Positions 1 to 5,360 of a stretch of 5,360 nt of DNA are shown piece by piece. Source of the stretch: Acidimicrobiaceae bacterium (lineage in GTDB: Bacteria > Actinomycetota > Acidimicrobiia > Acidimicrobiales > Ilumatobacteraceae). The stretch is taken from the NCBI GenBank assembly GCA_006515795.1, contig VFMC01000330.1, forward strand, positions 1-5,360, written 5' to 3'. A model generated the notes under the pieces. The model was not told the DNA's origin, did not search any database, and was given only the letters and a program-made list of their open reading frames with translations. Positions within the stretch are counted from its first letter, which is position 1. Every line of letters starts with the position of its first letter. Position numbers and translations under genes: made by a program.

Positions 1-75
1 CACCGCCAGCAGCCAACCGACGGCCATTGCGGCGACGGCGACGATGACCACGAGGGCGACAACGGCGGTGCTCAT
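1..75 (-). CDS. N-terminal fragment of a membrane-anchored protein (cut by window edge)
   Basis: A minus-strand reading frame opens with ATG at 75 and runs without a stop to the window edge, giving 25 residues. It begins MSTAVVALVVIVAVAA and continues AMAVGWLLAV-like, so it is one uninterrupted hydrophobic helix right after a three-residue start. Such an N-terminus fits a single-pass membrane anchor or an uncleaved signal anchor; no cleavage motif is visible. RmuC-type proteins and many actinobacterial hypothetical proteins start this way, but 25 residues cannot identify the family. The gene lies 70 bp downstream of the ABC exporter stop on the same strand, so it could be the next gene of the same transcription unit or have its own promoter. 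I see no convincing Shine-Dalgarno sequence and no TANNNT hexamer at the leaderless distance. Confidence 0.5.
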   Translation of the reverse strand, partial: MSTAVVALVVIVAVAAMAVGWLLAV

Positions 76-145
76 GCGATGAATCATGTCGAAGGGGTGT
101 CGCAGAGTTCGCGGATGGCCCGCGTCGTGTGCCGTGAGCTGGTGC

Positions 146-1925
146 TCAATCCAGCACGGCGATCCGATCGGCGGAATCGGATGAGGCCGCGAGCAGTTGC
201 GCGGCGTACAACCCGCCGCGGGCGACCAGCTCGTCGTGGGTGCCTTCCTCGGCGATGAGACCTCCATCGAGAACCACGATCCGGTCGGCATCGCGAATGG
301 TGGACAGACGGTGGGCGATGACCAGCGCGGTGCGGCCGCGAAGTGCGTGTTCGAGTGCGTCCTGCACGTGCGCCTCGTTCTCGTTGTCGAGGTGACTCGT
401 GGCTTCGTCGAGGATCATGATGGTGGGGTTCTTGAGCAGCAGCCTGGCGATGGCCAACCGCTGCTTCTCGCCACCGCTCATCCGGTAGCCGCGCTCGCCC
501 ACCATCGTGTCGTAGCCGTCGGGAAGCCCGGCGATCATGTCGAAGATCCGCGCCCCACGACAGGCGTCGTCGAGCTCCGCTTCGGTGGCATCGGGTTTCG
601 CGTACCGCAGGTTCGCGCCGATGGTGTCGTGGAAGAGGTGGGGATCCTGACTGACCACACCGATCGCAGCCCGCAGCGACTGCTGCGTGAGATCGCGCAC
701 GTCGTGGCCGTCGACGCGCACCGACCCGTCGCTCACGTCGTACAGGCGCGGCACCAGCGAGGCCAGGCTCGTCTTGCCCGAACCGCTCGAACCCACCAGC
801 GCCACCGTCTCGCCCGGCCGGATCGTGAGCGAGACGTCGACGAGCACGTCGCGGTCGGGATCGGCACCCACGATGGCGCTCGGCGCTTCGAGCGACCGCA
901 CGGTCACGGCGGCCGCGGCCGGGTAGCGGAACCTGACGTGGTCGATCTCGACCAATCCGGTCGGCTCGATCAGATCGACGGCGCCCGGCCGATCGACGAT
1001 GCTCTCCGGCGCATCGAGCACCTCGAAGACCCGTTCGAAGCTCACCATCGCCGTCATCAGGTCGACTCTGGCGTTGGTGAGCCCCGTCAACGGCTGGTAC
1101 ACCCTGGTGACGAGCGCTGCCAGCGTGACCAGCGTGCCGCCGCTGATGTCTCCGTCGACGACGAAGAACGCGCCGACCCCGTACACCGCCGCGGCGCCGA
1201 GCGCCCCGACGAGTCCGAGCGCCACGAAGAACACCCGTCCGTACATGGCCGAGGTGATGCCGATGTCGCGGACCCGTTTCGCCCGCGAGTCGAACACCTC
1301 GACCTCGTCGCCGGCACGTCCGAACAGCTTCACCAGCTGCGCGCCCGACACGTTGAACCGCTCGGTCATCTGGCTGTTCATCTCGGCGTTGACGCCCATC
1401 TGCTCGCGGGCGATGGTCTGCAGCCGCGATCCCACGCGCCTGGCCGGGATGATGAAGATCGGCAGCACGATCAAGGCCAGCAGGGTGAGCCGCCACTCGA
1501 GTTAGCCGGCTGATCAGCGCTCCGGTCTGCGTGCGGGTGAAGAACGCCACGGGCATGCGTTGCACCTTGGCGAACAACGCCACCCGGAGGTCGTAGATGA
1601 GCCCCTCGCCGATGCGGGCACTGCACCACCGCTGCACGATGGCGAGGCCGGCGTCGGCGAGCGCCGCCGCCACCACCACGACCGCCAGCACGGTGATCAG
1701 GGTGCGGTCCTTGTTGGGGATCGCATCGTCGAGGATCGCCCGGAAGGCGAACGCGGGCACCAGGGCGATGAGCGCCGAGACGAAGATGGCGACGAGGAAC
1801 CACACGATCGTGCCGCGGTAGGGGCGGGCGAACTGCCAGGCCCGCAGCAACGCGCCGCGGTGCAGCTTCTTGCCCTTCACCGCGTCGGAGTCGCCCGGCA
1901 TCAACATGTGTGGACCCATTCGCAT
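146..1925 (-). pseudogene. ABC exporter half-transporter (membrane + ATPase domains), frame broken by internal deletion
   Basis: This is a type IV/MsbA-like ABC exporter half-transporter of the inner membrane, expected to dimerise and export a lipophilic compound or drug using ATP; the substrate cannot be told. The start at 1925 (MRMGPHMLMPG) is supported by a leaderless promoter. The first part (about 142 residues, 1925-1500) has two membrane helices (about residues 40-63 and 76-98) and ends in FFTRTQTGALISRLT, the conserved cytoplasmic-loop motif. The second part (451 residues, from about 1501 to the stop at 146-148) resumes in another frame at LEWRLTLLALIVLPIF, the fourth helix. It then has Walker A GSSGSGKTS (Lys codon 773-775), Q-loop VVSQDP, signature MSGGEKQR, Walker B IMILDEATS and H-loop IAHRLS. 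Family members continue from SRLT with NDV...AQ and a third helix, so roughly 30-40 residues are missing. The lost length must be 2 mod 3 to account for the frame change. As read, translation from 1925 would go out of frame after residue 142, so no functional product is expected. Sequencing or assembly error is an alternative; the family call is secure. Confidence 0.9.
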
Positions 1926-1931
1926 GCGCCC

Positions 1932-1937
1932 ACGATA
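1932..1937 (-). promoter_or_regulatory. -10 element of a leaderless promoter for the ABC exporter gene
   Basis: On the minus strand the hexamer TATCGT (TANNNT form) is followed by exactly six bases (GGGCGC) and then the ATG at 1925. In actinobacteria this spacing places the transcription start on the A of the start codon, giving a leaderless mRNA. No Shine-Dalgarno sequence is present, which agrees. No TTGACA-like -35 is evident 16-18 bp upstream. The assignment rests on motif and spacing only. Confidence 0.55.
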
Positions 1938-1955
1938 CGGGTGGTGCTCCTCACC

Positions 1956-1961
1956 TAGGCT
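1956..1961 (+). promoter_or_regulatory. -10 element of a leaderless promoter for the secreted peptidase gene
   Basis: TAGGCT is followed by six bases (GGGGCG) and the ATG at 1968, the same TANNNT-N6-ATG layout as the divergent gene, so the mRNA is probably leaderless. The -35 region of this promoter would overlap the -10 of the leftward gene at 1932-1937, so the two polymerases probably exclude each other. No clear TTGACA is seen. Confidence 0.55.
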
Positions 1962-1967
1962 GGGGCG

Positions 1968-3566
1968 ATGCGCCGATCGCTGCTGGTTCTCGCCCTCCCG
2001 TTCGCTCTGCTCGCTGCCGCCTGCAACACCGACGACGGCCCTGTCGCCACCGGGAGCAACGACAACTCCGCAACCGTCACCACCGAAGCCGGCGCCGGCT
2101 CCACCACGGCCGGCACCGAACCGGTCGACACCGACCCGTCCACCGAACCCACCGTTGCGTCGACCGACCCGTCTGCCACGGGTGTGCCGATGCCCGACTC
2201 GTCGGCCGCCTTCGGGTGGGCCGAGTTCGGCCAGGGGGTGGAGACCGGCAGCCTCGAGGTGCCGATCGACTACACCGACCCGTCGAAGGGCACCATCGAT
2301 CTGTACGTGAGCCGGCACCTCGCTGCCGATCCGACCAAGCGGATCGGCAGCCTGCTGGTGAACCCGGGCGGACCCGGCTTCGGTGGCAGCGACTTCGCCG
2401 TGTACGCCGAGCAGATCTACAGCGAGACGCTGCTCGAGCACTTCGACATCGTCGGGTGGGACCCGCGAGGAACCGGCCTCAGCGAGCCGGCGATCGACTG
2501 CGTCGACGACTACGACCTCTACTTCGCCGGTACCGACATAACCCCCGAGGACCAGGCGGAGCGTCAGGAGCTGATCGATCTCGCCGACGAGTTCCAAACG
2601 GCATGCGCCACCAAGAACGCCGACGTCTTGCAGTACATCGGCACGAACAACTCGGCGCGCGACATGGACGCCATCCGCGAGGCGTTGCAGGAGCCGGCCA
2701 TCTCGTACTTCGGTTTCAGCTACGGCAGCGAGCTCGGTGCAACCTGGGCCACGCTGTTCCCCGACACCGTCCGCGCCGCTGTTCTCGACGGCGCCGCCGA
2801 CCCGAACGCCGACTTCCTCGAGAGCGGCCTGCAGCAGACGGCCGGCTTCGAGAAGTCGATCGCCACCTTCCTCGCCCGATGCAGTGACGACAGCGACTGC
2901 GCGTTCAACAACGGCGGCGACGCCGAGGGGGCCTTCGATGCGTTGATGGCCGGTGTCGACGAGCAACCGATCCCGTCCGAACCGGACCGAGCCGACGTGA
3001 CCCGGGCGATGGCGCTCACAGGCGTGGCACAGGCCATGTACAGCGAGTCGTTCTGGCCCGAGCTCGAACAGGCACTCGCCGACGGTCAGTCAGGCGATGG
3101 CTCTGGCCTGCTGGCCTTGTACGACAGCTACTACCAGCGCCAGCCCGACGGCACCTACGACAACTCGCTCGAGGCGTTCCAGACCATCAGCTGCATGGAC
3201 GAAGCGGAGCGGCTCACGGTGGAACAGGATGACGCGACGGCCGCCGACTACACCGCCATCGCGCCCCGATTCGCCCCCGGCACCACGGGAACCTACTTCT
3301 GCACCTTCTACCCGGAGGCAACCGACCCCCGCGTCGCCGTCACCGGCGCCGGAGCCGGACCGATCCTCGTTGTCGGCACCACCGGCGACCCGGCCACGCC
3401 GCTGTCGAGCACCGAGAACATGGCCAAGGCCCTCGAGCAAGGTGTTCTGCTCGTGGTCGTGGCCGATCAGCACACCGGGTACGGCGTGAACCAGTGCTCG
3501 TACGACACGATCGACGGATACCTCGTCGAGCTCACCGTGCCCGACGACGGAGTGCGCTGCGAGTGA
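1968..3566 (+). CDS. Secreted lipoprotein alpha/beta-hydrolase peptidase (tripeptidyl aminopeptidase-like, Hip1/SlpD type)
   Basis: A 532-residue serine peptidase expected to be exported and tethered to the outer face of the membrane, where it would trim short peptides from N-termini or cleave ester/amide substrates. Residues 1-19 are a signal peptide (MRRS, hydrophobic core, then AAAC) with Cys19 as the likely lipidated residue; Ala at -3 is a weaker lipobox than Leu. Residues 20-75 are a Ser/Thr/Asp/Pro-rich linker. The catalytic fold follows: oxyanion-side motif NPGGPG (132-137), GWDPRGTG (163-170), nucleophile elbow GFSYG with Ser251, then the C-terminal TAP-like domain with Asp474 (GDPATP) and His502 (DQHTGYG), completing the triad. 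Besides Cys19 there are eight cysteines (178, 213, 305, 311, 409, 445, 510, 531), an even number whose order suggests four disulfides. Length is normal for Streptomyces SlpD/SlpE and mycobacterial Hip1 relatives. The start is set by the leaderless promoter and signal peptide. It is divergent from the exporter gene and intact. The exact substrate is unknown. Confidence 0.92.
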   Translation: MRRSLLVLALPFALLAAACNTDDGPVATGSNDNSATVTTEAGAGSTTAGTEPVDTDPSTEPTVASTDPSATGVPMPDSSAAFGWAEFGQGVETGSLEVPIDYTDPSKGTIDLYVSRHLAADPTKRIGSLLVNPGGPGFGGSDFAVYAEQIYSETLLEHFDIVGWDPRGTGLSEPAIDCVDDYDLYFAGTDITPEDQAERQELIDLADEFQTACATKNADVLQYIGTNNSARDMDAIREALQEPAISYFGFSYGSELGATWATLFPDTVRAAVLDGAADPNADFLESGLQQTAGFEKSIATFLARCSDDSDCAFNNGGDAEGAFDALMAGVDEQPIPSEPDRADVTRAMALTGVAQAMYSESFWPELEQALADGQSGDGSGLLALYDSYYQRQPDGTYDNSLEAFQTISCMDEAERLTVEQDDATAADYTAIAPRFAPGTTGTYFCTFYPEATDPRVAVTGAGAGPILVVGTTGDPATPLSSTENMAKALEQGVLLVVVADQHTGYGVNQCSYDTIDGYLVELTVPDDGVRCE

Positions 3567-3610
3567 CCCGCGCCATCTGAGCCGGCGAGGACCGGTGGCG
3601 TTGCACCGGA

Positions 3611-3616
3611 TAACGT
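3611..3616 (+). promoter_or_regulatory. Possible -10 element upstream of the aldehyde dehydrogenase gene
   Basis: TAACGT (TANNNT form) lies eight bases before the ATG at 3625, in the 58-bp gap after the peptidase stop. That spacing would give a leaderless or nearly leaderless transcript, suggesting the dehydrogenase gene has its own promoter rather than depending only on read-through from the peptidase gene. No -35 match is clear, and the distance is two bases longer than in the two promoters at 1932-1961, so this is tentative. Confidence 0.3.
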
Positions 3617-3624
3617 CGCTGGCC

Positions 3625-4793
3625 ATGTCCGCTCCCGCGAGGATCATCTCCCCCATCGACGGTTCGGTGTATGCCGAGCGCCCGGTGGCCACCGACGAAC
3701 AGATCGCCGAGGCCGTTCGCCAGGCCCGATCAGCACAGAAGCGGTGGCGGCGCGCACCGATCGAGGAGCGGGCCGCGAGATGCACCGCGGCGGTCGAGGC
3801 GATGAACGCAATGGCCGAGGGCATCATCGTCGAGCTCGCCTGGCAGATGGGCCGGCCCGTGCGCTACGGGGCCGGCGAGCTGCGCGGCTTCACCGAGCGG
3901 GCGACGCACATGATCTCCGTCGCCGAGCATGCCTTGGCTCGCGTGCCCGTGGCCCCGAAGGACGGCTTCGAGCGCTACATCCAGCGCGATCCGCTCGGCG
4001 TCGTGCTCGTGGTCGCCCCGTGGAACTACCCCTTCCTCACCGCGGTCAACAGCATCGTCCCGGCGCTGATGGCCGGCAACGCGGTGCTGCTGAAGCACGC
4101 CACCCAGACCCTCGTGGTGGGCGCGATGCCGATCTCACCCATGCCGTCGAGAACATCGTCGATGGAGCGATGTTCAACTCAGGGCAGTCGTGCTGCGGCA
4201 TCGAGCGCGTCTACGTGCACCGGTCGGTGTTCGACGAGTTCGTCGACGGCGCGGTTGCGCTCACCCAGCAGTACGTGCTGGGTGACCCGCGCGACCAGGC
4301 GACCACGATGGGCCCGATGGTGCGCGCAGCCGCGGCCGACGCGGTGCGCGCCCAGGTGGAAGCTGCAACAGCCGCGGGGGCGCGCCAACTGATCGACATG
4401 TCCACCTTCGGGCGCGATGCCGCGGGCTCTCCGTACATGGCACCGCACGTGCTCGTCGACGTCGATCACACCATGGACGTGATGATCGAGGAGAGCTTCG
4501 GACCGGTCGTGGGCATCATGGCCGTCGACAGCGACGACCAGGCCATCGAGCTCATGAACGACAGCCAGTACGGTCTCACCGCATCCATCTGGACCGCCGA
4601 TCTCGAGGCTGCCAGGCGCATCGGCAACGAGGTGGAGACAGGCACGGTGTACATGAACCGCGCCGATTACCTCGACCCGGCGCTGGCCTGGACCGGGGTG
4701 AAGGACACGGGTCGTGGCGTCACCCTCTCGCCACTCGGCTACGACGCGCTCACCCGCCCGAAGAGCTTCCACCTGCGCCACACGATCGGCTGA
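3625..4793 (+). pseudogene. NAD(P)-dependent aldehyde dehydrogenase, frame broken by internal deletion
   Basis: The encoded protein would oxidise an aldehyde to its carboxylic acid with NAD(P)+ in the cytoplasm. The ATG at 3625 gives MSAPARIISPIDGSVY, a usual start for this family; a GTG at 3595 in frame is less likely. The first frame covers about 166 residues with the APWNYP motif (131-136, catalytic Asn134) and the cofactor-binding Lys157 in LLKHA. At about 4120-4125 the frame changes, and the second frame resumes at RDADLTHAVENIVDGAMFNSGQSCC. It has the catalytic Cys (codon 4191-4193, in GQSC) and EESFGPV (about 4488-4508), ending at the TGA at 4791-4793. The stretch normally between, about 75 residues with the Rossmann TGS loop and the ELGGK general-base Glu, is absent; the lost length must be 1 mod 3. 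The two parts total about 388 residues versus roughly 455-475 expected. As read, no active enzyme can be made. The best-matching subfamily is the one with GQSCCGIERVYVH; the substrate is unknown. An assembly gap is a serious alternative. Confidence 0.9.
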
Positions 4794-4804
4794 CCTGCAG
4801 CTCT

Positions 4805-4895
4805 TGGCGGAAGGAGTGGGATTCGAACCCACGGAGGCCCGAAAGACCTCAACAGTTTTCGAGACTGTCCCATTCGTCCACTCTGGCATCCTTCC
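4805..4895 (-). tRNA. tRNA-Ser(CGA), reads UCG codons, CCA end encoded
   Basis: Read on the minus strand, a complete class II tRNA folds. The acceptor stem GGAAGGA (from 4895) pairs with TCCTTCC (4815-4809), followed by discriminator G (4808) and encoded CCA (4807-4805). The D arm is CCA/TGG. The anticodon stem ACAGT/ACTGT closes the loop CTCGAAA with anticodon CGA at 4861-4859. The long variable arm AGGTC/GGCCT (about 4849-4835) is typical of serine tRNAs. The T arm is GTGGG-TTCGAAT-CCCAC. It is 88 nt without CCA. It converges on the dehydrogenase gene, leaving 11 bp between the dehydrogenase stop codon and the tRNA 3' end. I see no strong terminator after it. Confidence 0.97.
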
Positions 4896-4903
4896 GGGGC
4901 GGC

Positions 4904-4909
4904 AGGTTA
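4904..4909 (-). promoter_or_regulatory. Possible -10 element of the tRNA-Ser promoter
   Basis: On the minus strand TAACCT (TANNNT form) lies eight bases before the mature 5' end of the tRNA at 4895, implying a very short 5' leader for RNase P to remove. No TTGACA-like hexamer stands 16-18 bp upstream; GCGACA (4929-4924) is only 14 bp away. The call is weak. Confidence 0.3.
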
Positions 4910-4915
4910 GCGGCA

Positions 4916-4928
4916 CGACAGGCTGTCG
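4916..4928. repeat. 13-bp dyad CGACAG-G-CTGTCG upstream of tRNA-Ser
   Basis: A perfect 6-bp inverted repeat around one central base. It lies just upstream of the candidate tRNA -10 and would cover its spacer, so it could be a protein-binding site for that promoter. It is short enough to occur by chance in GC-rich DNA. Confidence 0.35.
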
Positions 4929-4939
4929 CCTCGGTCAGA

Positions 4940-4961
4940 TTCCGGCCAAGTTCCGGCCAGG
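4940..4961. repeat. Two-copy 11-bp tandem repeat TTCCGGCCA(A/G)G
   Basis: TTCCGGCCAAG at 4940-4950 is followed directly by TTCCGGCCAGG at 4951-4961, ten of eleven bases identical. The 11-bp period is close to one helical turn, so both copies face the same side of the DNA. They lie in the intergenic region about 45-66 bp upstream of the tRNA 5' end and about 85-106 bp before the plus-strand gene at 5046. The role is unknown. Confidence 0.45.
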
Positions 4962-5045
4962 TCGGGCGCCACGTCGCCGCGCCGCGTTCGTGCGCTGCGT
5001 CATCGTTGTGTCAGATCGCGGTCAAGACCACCCCTTCGTTGGTCG

Positions 5046-5360
5046 ATGAATCACATGATGAACGACGCTCTGCCCCGATGCACCGTGCCCGGATCGACAT
5101 GCCGGCTGCTGCAGTTCGAGTCCTCCGGCCCGCGTCCGGTGTGGGCCGTGCTCGACGGTGCCGGCGCGCGCCGGTTCACCGGTCAGGTGACGTTGCACCT
5201 CGACCGAACCGTCCACGCCTACTTCCAGGATGGCGAGCTCTACTTCGCCGAGCGCGACGGGGATCGCACCCTCACCGAGCGACTCGTCGACTACGGCGTC
5301 GTCAGCGCCCTCGACCTCGAGGCGGGTACGGTTCACCTCGGCCCGATCTCCCACCTCGGG
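5046..5360 (+). CDS. Probable DUF4388-domain protein, N-terminal part (cut by window edge)
   Basis: A plus-strand frame from ATG 5046 stays open for 105 codons to the window edge; ATG codons at 5055 and 5058 are alternative starts. It opens MNHMMNDALPRCTVPGS and contains RRFTGQVTLHLDR, then HAYFQDGELYFAERDGD, TLTERLVDYGVVS and the tail GTVHLGPISHLG. The order (a short strand with TG, a strand ending in F.DG with a small-residue/acidic continuation, then a helix with an ERL.. pattern) resembles the DUF4388 domain found in actinobacterial and cyanobacterial (PatA-like) signalling proteins. That assignment comes from memory of the pattern and is moderate. The coding sense is supported by strong third-position GC and by amino acids typical of a soluble protein; the opposite-strand frame over the same bases has a less protein-like composition. 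No Shine-Dalgarno sequence or clear TANNNT is seen, so the exact start is unsettled. Confidence 0.65.
   Translation, partial: MNHMMNDALPRCTVPGSTCRLLQFESSGPRPVWAVLDGAGARRFTGQVTLHLDRTVHAYFQDGELYFAERDGDRTLTERLVDYGVVSALDLEAGTVHLGPISHLG

Noticed and set aside
110..124. Hairpin CGCGG-ATGGC-CCGCG between the exporter stop and the left-edge gene
   Set aside because: The stem is only five base pairs and has no U-tract on either strand, so it is not a convincing terminator.
197..1513. Plus-strand 438-residue open frame
   Set aside because: It lies antisense to the exporter ATPase domain, whose motifs are unmistakable; its composition is His/Arg/Asp-rich and resembles no protein family.
84..2966. Very long minus-strand open frame (960 residues)
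   Set aside because: Only its portion from 1925 to about 1500 is real (the exporter N-terminus). The rest is Arg/Gly/His-rich and lies opposite the peptidase or out of frame with the ATPase domain, as expected of a GC-rich shadow.
3582..3595. Hairpin CCGG-CGAGGA-CCGG after the peptidase stop
   Set aside because: The four-base-pair stem without a U-tract is too weak to call a terminator.
3595..3624. GTG at 3595 as start of the dehydrogenase
   Set aside because: It has a GAGGA only three bases upstream, too close to be a good ribosome site, and would add ten residues not usual in the family; ATG at 3625 fits better.
1500..4125. Programmed frameshifting or DNA rearrangement to restore the two broken genes
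   Set aside because: No slippery heptamer, flanking repeats or invertase/recombinase is seen, and a frameshift could not restore the missing conserved segments.
4714..5049. Plus-strand 111-residue frame containing EGVGFEPTEA
   Set aside because: This is the well-known false protein produced by translating the antisense of a tRNA-Ser gene; the frame also overlaps the dehydrogenase end out of frame.
5022..5354. Minus-strand 110-residue frame at the right edge
   Set aside because: It lies antisense to the plus-strand frame from 5046, which has a recognisable domain pattern and stays open to the edge.

Overview
The window is GC-rich bacterial DNA. Its coding style, with leaderless TANNNT-N6-ATG starts and few Shine-Dalgarno sequences, points to a high-GC actinobacterium. 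The gene content fits too: a Hip1/SlpD-like secreted peptidase, an actinobacterial-type exporter nucleotide-binding domain and a DUF4388-like protein. An Acidimicrobiia/Ilumatobacter-like origin is my best guess, but that is inference from style and not a database match.

Layout from left to right. At 1-75 (minus) is the N-terminal end of a membrane-anchored protein cut by the window edge. At 146-1925 (minus) is an ABC exporter half-transporter (membrane domain fused to ATPase domain), broken near 1500 by what looks like an internal out-of-frame deletion. At 1926-1967 is a 42-bp divergent promoter region with two facing leaderless core promoters. At 1968-3566 (plus) is an intact secreted lipoprotein peptidase of the alpha/beta-hydrolase (tripeptidyl aminopeptidase-like) family. 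At 3625-4793 (plus) is an NAD(P)-dependent aldehyde dehydrogenase, also broken near 4123 by an apparent out-of-frame internal deletion that removes the general-base motif. At 4805-4895 (minus) is tRNA-Ser(CGA) with an encoded CCA end. At 4896-5045 is an intergenic stretch with a short dyad and an 11-bp tandem repeat. At 5046 to the right edge (plus) is the start of a probable DUF4388-domain protein.

The genes do not form an obvious pathway. The exporter and the peptidase share a divergent promoter and could be co-regulated, but nothing shows a common substrate. I see no mobile element, CRISPR array, phage gene or defence module. The most notable observation is that two of the three long genes carry a clean internal gap in which conserved sequence on both sides is well preserved but the frame is lost. 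Two such gaps within about 2.6 kb suggest either assembly compaction of a metagenomic or low-coverage contig, or real recent gene loss. I find no convincing evidence of a new biological system here.
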